A stretch of 64,000 nt of DNA. Source: Patiria pectinifera (Eukaryota; Echinodermata; Asteroidea; Valvatida; Asterinidae). Positions 10,652 to 21,177 of the stretch are shown here, one piece after another; position 1 is the stretch's first letter, and each line of letters starts with the position of its first letter. The stretch lies in NCBI GenBank assembly GCA_029964075.1, contig CM057135.1:22346863-22410862 (forward strand). Direction: 5' to 3'. The notes under the pieces were generated by a model that made no database searches, had not been told where the DNA came from, and saw nothing but the letters and a program-made list of their open reading frames with translations. The translations under genes and the position numbers were made by a program.

Positions 10652-11175
10652 TTATGGAGGTGACTAACCATCTTGTCCAGGAGGATATTTTTGGGCGGGA
10701 CATATGGAGGTGACTGGCCATATTGGCTAGGAGGATTTTTTTACAAGGGAAATATGCAGGTGACTAACCAACTTGGCTAGGAGGATATTTTTAGAAGGGA
10801 ATTATGGAGGTGATTAATCCTCTTGGCTAGGAGGATATTTTTTAGAAGGGATTTTTTGAGGTAGCTAACCATCTTGGCTAGGAGGATATTTTCTAGAAGG
10901 GAATTATGGAGGTGACTAATCATCTTGGCTAGGAGGAAATTTTTTAGAAGGGAAATATGGAGGTGACTAATCATCTTGGCTAGGAGGATTTTTTTAGAAG
11001 GGAAATATTGAGGTGACTAACCATCTTGGCTAGGAGGATATTTTTTAGAAGGGAAATATGGAGGTGACTAACCCATCTTGGCTAGGAGGATATTCTTTAG
11101 AAGGGAAATATGGAGGTGACTAACCATCTTGGCTAGGAGAATAGTTTTTAGAAGGGAAATATATGGAGGTGGCCA
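10652..11175 (+). repeat. minisatellite, about 50-bp unit x 10.4
   Basis: The unit reads roughly 'aatatggaggtgactaaccatcttggctaggaggatattttttagaaggg' in two halves: ATGGAGGTGACTAACCAT then CTTGGCTAGGAGGATATTTT. Ten units of 49-52 bp are countable, plus a partial eleventh. Units 6-10 are most alike and units 1-2 most diverged, consistent with growth from the right side. An open frame on the minus strand across it is only a product of the repeat. Confidence 0.95.
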
Positions 11176-11526
11176 TTTTTTTAATACATTTTAAATATAT
11201 ATTATAATGGGATGATGTGGGGAATAACTATTTGATTTCTGATAATTTTCAGGTGATTTATGGAGTATGTCCAGGATCTTCGAGAAGGGATTTAGTAGAT
11301 GTGAAGTTGGCTGAGAACAGAAAGGAAAACAAATTGTGTGTTTCATGTATTTTTTACATTAAGGGATGGTTATAAATTAATAAAACCACACGTCCAAGGA
11401 TAAACCTGGCGTGACTGATGGTGAAACATGAACATATAAATATATATTTTTGGAGTAAAACAAAACCATTTAATTAAAACAATGAGGATGATTGAATGTT
11501 TGTTATTTGCATAATTTATTTTCCAT

Positions 11527-11640
11527 ACAAAGTTCCGATATAACAATTACAATTGGTGAGATGCAAATTTCCGATATATACAATTAAAATTGGTGAAATG
11601 CAAATTTCTGATATATACAATTGGAATTGGTGAGATGTAA
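11527..11640 (+). repeat. short tandem repeat, about 45-bp unit x 2.5
   Basis: 'ccgatatatacaattaaaattggtgaaatgcaaattt' recurs three times with small changes. The flanking region from 11176 to 13214 otherwise shows no supportable gene. A frame after a splice-acceptor-like site at about 11251 was considered and rejected. Confidence 0.7.
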
Positions 11641-13214
11641 CACGAATAATGGGAGGTAAAGCTGGCATAATGATATTAATCCTTCTGTATAACCATGCAT
11701 TCTAAGCCATGTTGTGTTAGGCAACATCCTATTTGTGTGTTAAAAGTAAATCAGGAGAAGTTAAAGGAAACTTTGACTGTTTGTGACTTTTTACATAGTA
11801 GGAGTGTTAATGAGTTATTTAAGATCAAGATACAAAAAATAAAGTCAAGAAAAGGATGAGCGTGTGATGGTGAGTGTATTTTAAGGGACACTTAAATGTG
11901 CATTTATACAGAAGTGTAATAATAACAAATTATTGGGTTTATATATTACAGGAGCATACAATGGAAATGGTGAGGGATCATATTCTGTGTGTGATGATCA
12001 CCTACAAACTCGAGGCAAGTATATACAAAATGTAAACAATTACATTAAAAAATGAATATTTTAATGGGGATGGCCTTTTGAAGTTATACATTATAAAACC
12101 GTCAATCTGTGAAAATTAGTGAACTAAAATATTTCTATTGAATTGTCTCATTATTGAATTGTCTCACTGAAAATGTTGTTGGTTAATGGTTAACTAACAA
12201 GTGTCTACAAAGCTATAAATATTAATGCCAAGACAATTAAAGAAGGAAGGTGTGGTTTCTGTCTGACATGACATATTTTTGTTTTCACCAATGGATATTC
12301 TTAGCGATACAAACAAAACACAAATTACATTAAAATACGGTGGAAATAAAGTTGAAATACAATGTGTGACTACATGGGTTATACAAGTGCATACTAAGGG
12401 ATTGTGTTAACAACAAATTTTGGCTGTTAATTTAAACTAATGTCTGAAGTGTATTGAAATTAGGACGGTTTAACAAATTTACTGTTATATTAGCTAAATT
12501 CTACCTCTCTATGTTCATATGTAAATTAAAGCTAACGATTGAAAGGATTCAGCATTGTTCAGATAGATATGATTGATTTTATTAAAATTATAGTGATAAA
12601 TCACCATTAAAACTAAAGTTATATGTTTGGTTTATTTAATTGTGTTGCAGGTTGTTGCTTACAGAGGAAGAGGAAGGTAAATCGCGAGGTAAACAGAATT
12701 ATTGTTTGGCATTTACCTTTTTACTATATTAAGTGCTATACTGAAAATTTAATTACAAAAATAGCACTTGGCATCACAAAACGCAGAACAATCGAGTAGC
12801 CTTGCCATTCTGGCTTCATTTACAGTGCTGCATGAAGTCATATATCTCATCAATCTACGTCTCTTGGTTCTTTCGAGCTTATAATCAATGTCGATGTCAA
12901 AAATCGCCCTCAGTATTGCGTGTGGTGTGGTTAACTTCGTTCCCGGACAGGAGTCTGTGTGTGGATGACCTCTATAGGATTCACTCTCTGTGAGGCTAAC
13001 CTGTGTTCCGCGTGCACAGTGGTAATGGGGCCACGTGTCATGCATGTGTTGTACATTATTAACATGGCTATACAAGTAAATTAAATACTTTCACTCTAAT
13101 GGGTATGTTATGGGATCGCAACAATATGTAATCCTCTGCTCTTCGACGGGTTAGTACTATAAACAATCTGAAGACTGATATAAAGATGAGCTGAATATTC
13201 TTTTTAAACTGAAC

Positions 13215-16200
13215 ATGAATTTTGCCTTTCTTCAATAGGTCATTAACCACAAAAGACTTTGAAACCATAGAGGACATCCCACTCAATAGTCCTTTTTGCT
13301 GTTGTGATGAAAATCCGAGCATGTGCACACCCATTTATGTTACATACCAAGTGTGGACTTTCCATTGCTTTCGTGTAGTTAAGAAAAACCAGTAACAAAA
13401 AAAATCATTTTTCTCGAACTGTGAAAACTTATTTAAATTTTTTTGTATGATTCCCTTTAGTGTTTCTCTTCATTCTGCCACAGATAAACTTAACCCAAAA
13501 ATGACTCTAAACCTGTTTTCCAGAAATGGGGAAACACTTTGTGGACTTGCCCAAGTCCAGGCAACGGTCGCCTCTACCTGGTTTATGTGGACCTCTTTTA
13601 TTCGGAAGTCCACACAGTGAATGTAATGCCTACCCACACACACACATTCCTTTTCTACATCCCTATGGAGACTTCTTTTGTTTTTCCTTTGTTCTTGTAC
13701 TTAACATCCTCTCATAGACTTTGTACATAACATTTCTTGTGGAGCATCACTGTCTTTAGAATTCCCCTGTGGAGACCAACTGTTCTTGCCTTTCCCTTTT
13801 TGTTGTAAGACTCCACAAAGTAGCGAATATCAAATCACATGGATTTACAGGGGTACCGCATTGTCACTCCCATTATCCCTTTTCTAGATAGCGGCTTCCG
13901 AGCTGGGTCAACCGAAACGCAAGCACGCAGACTGGTTCGACGAGAACGACCAGCAAATAAAGGCCCTCCTGGAAGAAAGGAGAATCGCACATCAGGCCCT
14001 CCTGACTGGTCGCCGGACCAGGCAAGCAACCAAGCGCTACAATGATATGAAAGCCAGAGTCCAGAGAGAGCTGCGAGCCATGGAGGATCGATGGTGGCTT
14101 CAGAAGGCAGAGGAGATCCAGAAGCTCGCCGACTCGAACGATTCCAAGGCTTTCTTTGCGAGTCTGAAGGAAGTCTATGGCCCGCAATCCACTGGTTCCA
14201 CACCAATTCTGAGTGCCGACGGTATGGTCCTTCACACAGAAAAGACGGCAATTCTCCAGCGGTGGCGTGAGCACTTTAAAGAACTGCTGAATCGCCCCTC
14301 CAACATATCACCAGAAGCGTTTGACCAAATCAACGTGCAACCAGCTGACGTCTCACTCGATCTGCCCCCCACCAACATCGAGCTTGAAAAAGCAATTCAG
14401 ACCATGAACCTGGGACGTGCCCCCGGTACCGACAAAATTCCCGCAGAGGTCTTCAAACATGGTGGCGTTGCTCTCAGGCAACGCCTACTTGAGCTGCTCC
14501 ACAGATGCTGGGATACAGAAGAACTGCCACAGGACTTCAAGGATGCCGTGGTGGTACCAATCTTCAAGCGCAAGGGGGATCGCCACAAGTGTGGCAACTA
14601 CCGTGGCATCTCTCTACTGTCGATCGCAGGCAAGATCCTGGCCAAAGTTCTGCTCAAGCGTCTTCAGCGGGTAGCGGAAAGGCAACTCCCTGAATCTCAG
14701 TGCGGGTTCCGTGCCGGACGCGGCACCTGCGACATGATCTTCACACTCCGACAACTGCAGGAAAAGTGCGTCGAGCAGCAAAGACCTCTGTACGCAGTGT
14801 TCATCGACTTTACAAAGGCCTTCGACACAGTTGGACGCGATGGCCTTTGGAGACTCCTGCAGATGTACGGTTGTCCTGCAAAGTTCACAACACTTGTTCA
14901 GCAATTTCACAACGGTATGATGGGATCGGTAACACAGGCAGGAGACACATCAGAACCTTTCGCCGTCAAACACGGCGTTAAGCAGGGCTGTGTTTTAGCG
15001 CCGACGTTATTTACCCTGTTTCTAACGGCAGTTCTCCAGGTCACGAACCAGCATCTGGATGACGGCGTCTACCTGCGAACTCGTTCCGACGGAAGGCTGT
15101 TCAATCTGGCGCGTTTGAAAGCACTCACAAAAACCCACCTCACCTTTATTAGAGATCTTTTTTATGCCGATGACTCAGCTTTCGTTGCTCACTCTGTCGA
15201 AGCCCTGCAGACCATCTTGGACCGTTTTGCACAAGCTGCCAGGGCCTTCGGCCTGACAATCAACCTCGGGAAAACGGTAGTGCTCCACCAACCGTCACCA
15301 GGAGACCCCTATGTAGCGCCAAATGTCACACTGGAAGGGACCACTCTGGAGGTTGTCGAGCAGTTCTCATATCTTGGCAGCATCATCAGCAACGACAACT
15401 CCCTGGACGCAGAACTCAATAAACGGATTCAGGCCAGCTACGCTGCCTTCGGTCGGCTAAAGGATCGGCTTTGGAAACGAAGGGGGATCCGACCAAGCAC
15501 CAAATGCAAAGTGTATCGTGCGCTTGTGCTGAGCTCCCTGCTGTACTCGGCGGAGACGTATACCCTGTACAGACGGCACGTCAAGAAGCTACAGACCATT
15601 CGGCAGCGCCACCTCCGGTCTATTCTCAACATCTCATGGTGGGATCGGGTTACCAACGATGAAGTGCTGCTTCGAGCGGGCATGCCGAGTGTGGAGCACA
15701 TGTTGCTGAAAACTCAGCTCCGCTGGACTGGGCATGTCGTGCGAATGGAGGAGCACAGACTGCCGAAGATCCTCCTGTATGGCGAGCTCTTGGAATCACC
15801 CAGACAGCCAGGCAGGCCAAAGCTGCGCTACAAAGATGTCATCAAACGCCACCTCAATGCCACCAACATCTCAATCAACAACTGGGAAAATCTGGCCATG
15901 GACCGTCCTGGCTGGCAAGCTGCAACGAAAGATGGCGTCCAAACTGCAATCGCGGATACCAAGCGGCGAAATGCTGAAGCCAGACGCCGACGTCATGAAA
16001 GGCAACAACGGCGCAACTGATTTTATAGTACTCCCGAACTCTTCGATGACGAAGATCTGCCACACACACACACCGCATTGTCACTCCCATTATCCCTTTT
16101 CTATTCAATTCCTTTGTTCCTTGTGGGATACTGCTTGTACCCCACAAGTCAATGCTCTACAGGGACATACACTCTACCCACAAACCACTCAAATGCATGC

Positions 16201-18196
16201 CCTTAAGAACTGTCCTCGTAATTAATTTGTAACTGTCCTAATTGACCCAACCCTGACGTCAGAATTTTAGAAGGCCACATGGTATGCAAATGTATGTACT
16301 CTAAGTTACTATGTAAATGGCATTTAAAAAAAATAGGCCAATTTTCAAGAGTTTTTATTTCTATACACATATTGATGTGACCAAGAAAAAATGATTTAAA
16401 ACACTAATCCTCGACAAAATAAATAATAAAGTACTTACATTCTCTTGTGCAGGTTCATCAACTTGGGAAGTTGTGGAACTGGAAGTTGTGGTCGTACTTT
16501 GAGAAGAACGTAAACCGCTCTTATTTTTTATTTTCCCCATTTGGCTTATCATTCCTAAAATATCTTTAGATGGGGATGACTTCCCTGGAAAGAAAAACAA
16601 ATGCCTTCAATCAGAATTAAATTAGCACCTGTGGTTCAATTAGTAAGGGAACTCTTGTGTACAGTACACAGGCTTGGGTACGTGTATAACATACACAAAA
16701 TTAAAGCAGGACTTGTTTTAACCTTCCAACCATGTTATAGTCACTCCATGTTCTTTATCTGTTTACATGGATAGCCATCGCAAATCTGTTTTAGGAACAG
16801 ATATGATGAAAAAGTCCATGTGTAGTAGATGTCAAATGTTATAAATTGTGAGTTCAATGTAGCACCTGTTATTAGACAGTCAGTAAAGTAACCGATGATC
16901 ACCATACAAAAACAACATGGGAAAACATTGTACGACATGGGGACAAAATTCAGGCAATATGAACATCATACACGTGTTTAAAGACAACTTGACCCATATT
17001 ATTTTTGTAATTTGACATTCATATACATGCCAACCCCACTGTTCACACAGGGCCTAAAATTGAAATCGAAATTACTATGACATGTATGTAGTAAGTTCTC
17101 TTCCAAGATAACAATATGTTAGCAAACATTTAACAACAGGGTGTCCAAATCAGGAAACACCCAAAGTTGAGGTGTGTCACATCATTCATTTTTAGAAAGA
17201 TATTTATTCCAATCATCTATTTTTCAATGAATGTAACCTTTGAACATAAACAGTAGAAACAGAAAAACACAGTTACATAATAAAGACCACTTGCATGATG
17301 TCACACGCTCGAGCAGCACGTGGAATCATGGAGGAAGTCTCACCTGTAAAAAAAAAAAAAAACTATTTAGTAAACAAGCTGCTGAAAAGGGGGAATACTT
17401 GTTTAAATGGGAAGGATAGGAACAGTGGCATAGCCAAGGGGGGTGGGGGCACGTGCCCACCCCATAATTTTCAAATGCCCCCCGCTGCCCCCCAACCAAA
17501 ATCCTGATAGTATCTCTCCCCCCAAAAAGTAATAAAAGTGCTGTTAAAAAACACTGAAAAACACTGAAAAATTCCCGGCTACGCCGCTGGATAGGAACTA
17601 AAAAACTACTTTATTTGGTGCATCATGGGGACTGTCACCATTGTAATGTTGAATGACTCGAGTCCAGGACTCTGACTAAAGTCTCAATTTTGATGACTCG
17701 AACTCGACTTTGCCTAGTTTTATTAATATTTTTTTATCACATTTCTGGTTAAATAAAAGACATTTTGATGTATTTCTTTTTTTAAACATCCATCTCAAAT
17801 TTTTGTCTTTGATTCTACATCATTAAATTATAAAAGCAGTAAACAGCTGTAGGATTGCGGATAACAACATTTCAACATTCATACAAAGTGACTGCTTACA
17901 ATGTACATCTGATCGCAGCAGCAGCATTGTGAACATGAATTAATTTATTAACTACAAGTACTGCAGATACCATCCAAATAATGATACTGTATAAAAAGTA
18001 CAGTACCTTGCACTGATCAATATGGAACAACCTGAAACATATATTGCTGGGTTTACATACTTCCAAGCCCAAATGTATACATGTGTGTAAAACTCGTGAT
18101 ATAACAACGGACACAACTCAAAATAAAATACATTGATTGACCTACCTTTTGCTCTTCAAAGTTATGTATCACCTCTTGTTGCAGAATTTCAGCAAT
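13215..18196 (-). CDS. candidate host gene with three exons, product unknown
   Basis: Three minus-strand segments look like exons. 18146-18196 follows an AG, encodes IAEILQQEVIHNFEEQK and ends at GTAGGT. 16439-16584 follows TTTCTTTCCAG, encodes a serine/threonine-rich stretch (SSPSKDILGMISQMGKIKNK then repeated T and S) and ends at GTAAGTAC. 13215-13298 follows ACAACAG and encodes QKGLLSGMSSMVSKSFVVND, with a weak donor. The second-to-third junction agrees in phase (0 to 0). The first-to-second does not, so at least one exon would be missing between them. A LINE sits in the inferred intron. I do not recognise the protein. Confidence 0.35.
13855..13886 (+). repeat. target-site duplication, left copy (32 bp)
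   Basis: The 32 bases from ACCGCATTGTC to CCTTTTCTA are repeated exactly at 16072-16103. They bracket the LINE, as expected from target-primed reverse transcription with staggered nicks. Confidence 0.95.
13887..16071 (+). mobile_element. 5'-truncated non-LTR retrotransposon (LINE)
   Basis: The element is 2185 bp, bounded by an exact 32-bp duplication, and truncated at the 5' end inside the region before the reverse transcriptase. The 3' end is a short untranslated stretch of about 50 bases and a CA-repeat tail (cacacaca) rather than poly-A. Microsatellite tails occur in several LINE clades, RTE-like among them. The endonuclease is absent because of the truncation. Exact duplications and an uninterrupted frame show that the insertion is young. 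Confidence 0.92.
13888..16020 (+). CDS. LINE reverse transcriptase, N-terminally truncated
   Basis: The open frame runs from the truncation point to TGA at 16018; the first ATG is at 14047 (657 codons from there). Counted from that ATG, the palm motif A is FIDFTKAFDT with Asp near residue 254, motif B is HGVKQGCVLAPTLF, and motif C is YADD at about 373-376, the catalytic pair. Earlier motifs GRAPGTDKIPAEVF and NYRGISLLSIAGKI are typical of non-LTR reverse transcriptases. The C-terminus has WTGHVVRMEEHRLPK and PGRPKLRYKDV, shared with 'endonuclease-reverse transcriptase' ORFs of many invertebrates. There is no stop or shift in over 700 codons. It lacks the endonuclease and a 5' promoter, so it cannot move on its own. 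Clade assignment (RTE, Jockey or I-like) is uncertain. Confidence 0.93.
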   Translation: MAASELGQPKRKHADWFDENDQQIKALLEERRIAHQALLTGRRTRQATKRYNDMKARVQRELRAMEDRWWLQKAEEIQKLADSNDSKAFFASLKEVYGPQSTGSTPILSADGMVLHTEKTAILQRWREHFKELLNRPSNISPEAFDQINVQPADVSLDLPPTNIELEKAIQTMNLGRAPGTDKIPAEVFKHGGVALRQRLLELLHRCWDTEELPQDFKDAVVVPIFKRKGDRHKCGNYRGISLLSIAGKILAKVLLKRLQRVAERQLPESQCGFRAGRGTCDMIFTLRQLQEKCVEQQRPLYAVFIDFTKAFDTVGRDGLWRLLQMYGCPAKFTTLVQQFHNGMMGSVTQAGDTSEPFAVKHGVKQGCVLAPTLFTLFLTAVLQVTNQHLDDGVYLRTRSDGRLFNLARLKALTKTHLTFIRDLFYADDSAFVAHSVEALQTILDRFAQAARAFGLTINLGKTVVLHQPSPGDPYVAPNVTLEGTTLEVVEQFSYLGSIISNDNSLDAELNKRIQASYAAFGRLKDRLWKRRGIRPSTKCKVYRALVLSSLLYSAETYTLYRRHVKKLQTIRQRHLRSILNISWWDRVTNDEVLLRAGMPSVEHMLLKTQLRWTGHVVRMEEHRLPKILLYGELLESPRQPGRPKLRYKDVIKRHLNATNISINNWENLAMDRPGWQAATKDGVQTAIADTKRRNAEARRRRHERQQRRN
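16072..16103 (+). repeat. target-site duplication, right copy (32 bp)
   Basis: Exact copy of 13855-13886, directly after the CA-rich tail. Confidence 0.95.
17423..17589. mobile_element. hAT-type miniature element, 8-bp TSD
   Basis: The ends are CAGTGGCATAGCC and GGCTACGCCGCTG, inverted repeats with a few mismatches. GATAGGAA flanks both sides (17415-17422 and 17590-17597). The interior is G-rich then C-rich (ggggggtgggggcacgtgcccacccc). CAGNG termini plus an 8-bp duplication are diagnostic of hAT. Confidence 0.9.
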
Positions 18197-18607
18197 CTAC
18201 ATCAAGCAAACATAAAATGAACAAAGCTAAAAAAAAACAAAAAAAAAATAAAACTCGTACTACCCATTGTCGGTTACAATATTTTAACCAAGTGGGCCAT
18301 GCTTCACCAATATTTGTACACGTGCCTCAAGAGCTATGGTTAACGCAGCTAAAGCCAGTGATATATTTTATACATTATGATTCAACCTCCACGCAAAAAC
18401 ATTTAATAACTTTACTTATATACAGTCTGGGTGCTAGACTTGTGACGTTGCACGGGACACATTTACCGTCGTGCAGGGTGACAGATTTACCTAGAGGGGG
18501 TCAGGATTACCTGGCACAGGCAAGCTAACGTTTACTAAAGGTTTTGCCAGCGGCAACCCATATCAACAGAGAGGGTGCAGTACTCTTTAAATTCCCACGA
18601 ACAGTTG

Positions 18608-18685
18608 TGTAGCACATTTGGTGTAGTGGATAAGCAACAGCTCTTGTGAGCGGGATGGCCTAGGTTCGATCCCGATCCCCGCCAC
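18608..18685 (+). ncRNA. tRNA-like block with Pol III A and B boxes
   Basis: The A box is TGGTGTAGTGG at 18619-18629 and the B box GGTTCGATCCC at 18663-18673, with the spacing of a tRNA gene. The anticodon arm does not pair convincingly, so this is a SINE-type head and not a working tRNA gene. It lies inside transposon T1 copy 1. Confidence 0.65.
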
Positions 18686-18797
18686 ATTTCTAAAGTTTTT
18701 TTCCCCATCCCCAAATAAATAAGAACATTCTTATTTTATTATTTTAAGATGTCTCAAGATTACAATAACTGCGCATGTTCAGTGCATATCCGGCAAG

Positions 18798-19882
18798 GGT
18801 GTCAGGTCAACTCGCCCCCTGGCCGACTCGACCCTTACCGACTCGCCCCTTATAAGCTTACCGACACGCTAAGCTGGCCGACCCATGAACGGACGTACCG
18901 CGAAATAGACCGGTTGCTACGCGCGATAGGCCCCGGGCAATCCGCGAATATCGGTACAGCTGTGCTAATGTGTTTCCAATCCAAATTCTTCATAAAAGAT
19001 CAATAGTTTCTTGCATTTGTATCAGAAATCCTTCAAAAGTGGCGTTTGAATAATTTGGCTCCATTGGGTTTTATGCTACGATCAGGCAATGTGTTCCCGC
19101 ACTGTCGTTATTATTTATGTTTTTGGAAGATGTCCTTGTAAGGTGCTTAATTTTCCAAGGAGCGAGTCGGTCAGGGGTGAGTCGGCTAGGAGGGGAGACG
19201 GCGAGGGAGCGAGTTGGCAAGGAGGATTGACCAACAAAATTAGTATTGTTTCTTAGTCCCCGATTCATGTCTTAACTTGCTAAATTACGCCCATCCGCCT
19301 TTTATTAACCAATCCAACATGGCGACCAGCAGCATGCAGCTGCAAACGAAACTTTAATAACTTAAACTCGGTCATGTCGGTGCAGCAGCTCCGTCATGTC
19401 CGTGCGTTGTGCTAGTACAACGAGTCCGTTTAAAGAGTCCAATAATACCAATGATGGCCTTACCTACGCTGTTTTACTTAGATGATTGGTGAGACGAATC
19501 AAAATATTTCACAGAAAATCTTGACTAAATGACAGAATTTTCTTTGCTCTATGTGGATATGCGTTGTATACTGTACGAAATGTACGAACATCTGATCTGG
19601 GAACTACTAAGTATAGTGCGCATGACCCTCCGCGGCCAGGGGGGCGACGTACGGCAAATGTCAATATGCGCCAAATCCACACAACGACCACGGCGCACAA
19701 GACTTTGTTTTGCCCCCAAATCCACAGCATCACAACGGCACCACAGGGAGTCGGGCAGGGGGCGAGTCGGTAAGGGGCGAGTCGGTCAGGGGGGGGGGGA
19801 GTCGGTCAGAAGGCGAGTCGGTAAGGGGCGAGTCGGGCAGGGGGCGAGTCAGCCGGGGGGGGGGGCGAGTTGACCTGCAACC
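18798..19882. mobile_element. 1085-bp TIR element inserted in T1, 8-bp TSD
   Basis: The ends are GGTGTCAGGTCAACTCGCCCC and, inverted, GGTTGCAGGTCAACTCGCCCC. CCGGCAAG is duplicated exactly at 18790-18797 and 19883-19890. GCGAGTCGGT(C/A)AGGGG and its complement recur many times near both ends and again at about 19160-19225. It has no transposase. The 8-bp duplication fits hAT, P or Sola-like families; the terminus does not identify which. Confidence 0.88.
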
Positions 19883-20194
19883 CCGGCAAGCTAACGTCAT
19901 GAACGTTTATTTTAACTAGGCTTGTAACTGCTAAAGGTTTGCCGTGTCCGGCAAAATATCCACTGCCAAACATTAACCATGGAGGTAGAATTAGAATCCC
20001 CAGGAAGACAACTGCAACCGGTACGACTCATTTTGGGTCACTTAGGTGACAAACAGAAACTAAAATAGTAAATACGGCCATACAATTTATAAATACAATT
20101 ATATTTACCAGGTTTTCCGTCTCCATGTTCGTGCACAGGTAGGCTAGGTTGTTGTAGCCGCGAGGCTGAAGATATTGCGAAGGAAGTTCGCGCT

Positions 20195-20289
20195 CAACCT
20201 CGTCCCCAGGGTGTCGAGCAGTATGCGCCCACCAATACCTGCTCTCTCAAACGAGGTTGGAAATAAAGTAAGCATTGGGGACGAGGTTG
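20195..20289. mobile_element. Mutator-like miniature element, copy 1, 9-bp TSD
   Basis: This 95-bp element has ends CAACCTCGTCCCCAG and, inverted, CAACCTCGTCCCCAA. GTTCGCGCT is duplicated at 20186-20194 and 20290-20298. The same family at 48583-49096 also has a 9-bp duplication. Nine bases is the usual Mutator footprint. Confidence 0.9.
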
Positions 20290-20422
20290 GTTCGCGCTAT
20301 AAACACGCACAATCACAATACTAAAACAAGTGTAATGTGTGTAGTGCGCCAGACTAGGTTGCCTACCTAGGTTGCTAAAAGAAAGAAGAATATTCACGCC
20401 TGAGCGGGTTTGCGACTAAGGC

Positions 20423-20862
20423 CATGTCGTCAATATTGGCGTCAATATTGGCGTAAATATTTGCGACTTGGGGGCCATGTCGTGAATATTGGCGTCAATA
20501 TTGGCGTCAATATTTGCAACTTAGAGCCCAAGTCGTGAATATTGGCGTCAATATTTGCGACTTAGGCTATGTCGTGAACATTGGCGTCAATATTTGCGAC
20601 ATGGAGGCCTTGTCGTGAATATTGGCGTCAATATTGGCGTAAATATTTGCGACTTGGAGCCCATGTCGTGAATATTGGCGTCAATATTGGCGTCAATATT
20701 TACGACTTGGAGCCCATGTCGTCAATATTGGCGTCAATATTGGCGTCAATATTTGCGACTTGGAGTCCATGTCGTGAATATTGGCATCAATATTGGCGTC
20801 AATATTTGCGACTTGGGTCCATGTCGTGAATATTGGCGCCAATATTTATATGCGATGTCCCT
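20423..20862. repeat. two-level satellite array
   Basis: About nine units of roughly 40 or 53 bp, each built from CATGTCGTGAATATTGGCGTC, one or two further copies of the 13-mer AATATTGGCGTCA, then AATATTTGCGACTTGGAGCC. Units differ mainly in whether they carry two or three 13-mers, so the array grows at two scales. Open frames across it encode only repeated peptide and are not genes. Confidence 0.93.
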
Positions 20863-21177
20863 TTAAAGCCACCATACTTGACTAATCAAAGTAACCAAAT
20901 TTTGAAGACTCGTTTATTATTTTCAGTAGATATGGATGGATAACAATCTGCAAAGGTTTTAAAAACGTGATCTTAATTTGTAGATTTCAAACACATTATA
21001 TTTAGATGATAATGCTAAGATCAGCATATGCATCGCAACTTTCAAAATGGCCTAAAAACGATTTCTCGAAACTTACGATGCGTTCAATGATTCGTAAATC
21101 CCATGGCAACAGGATGTAATACATCGTAACTTACGACGACCCCAAGGGTCGTCGTAACTCAAGTTGCAGGAGAAAAA

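Larger units (their letters stand above)
18513..19975 (+). mobile_element. tRNA-carrying miniature transposon T1, copy 1 (interrupted)
   Basis: The right end reads TTTGCCGTGTCCGGCAAAATATCCACTG, whose reverse complement starts CAGTGGATATTTTGCCGGA. The left part starts near 'aggcaagctaacgtttac', with its outermost end diverged. The inner part matches 21967-22527 in reverse orientation, including GCAAACTAACG..TACTAAAGG, 'catatcaacagag', the tRNA-like block, 'ccccaaataaataag' and 'aactgcgcatgttcagtgcatatccggcaa'. A 1085-bp element (18798-19882) is inserted in it. The CAGTG terminus points to hAT. Confidence 0.75.

Noticed and set aside
10777-10974. Minus-strand open frame in the 10.7-11.2 kb minisatellite
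   Set aside because: Repeated ISHLHNSLLKN units reflect the 50-bp repeat. No gene signal.
11251-11370. Plus-strand exon after AATTTTCAG (VIYGVCPGSSRRDL)
   Set aside because: Only one acceptor, no donor, and neighbouring segments do not continue it.
13835-14274. Minus-strand open frames over the LINE start
   Set aside because: Shadows of the reverse-transcriptase frame; the same holds for other frames within 13.9-16.1 kb.
17270-17343. Minus-strand exon after a long T-run and ACAG at 17.34 kb
   Set aside because: The frame phase does not fit neighbouring exon candidates and no clear donor exists.
18608-18685. A working tRNA gene
   Set aside because: A and B boxes are present but the acceptor and anticodon stems do not pair, and the block lies within a transposon found again at 22.3 kb.
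20581-20866. Long open frames across the 20.4-20.9 kb repeat
   Set aside because: They are read through a tandem repeat whose unit lacks stops in those frames; the peptide is only the repeat.
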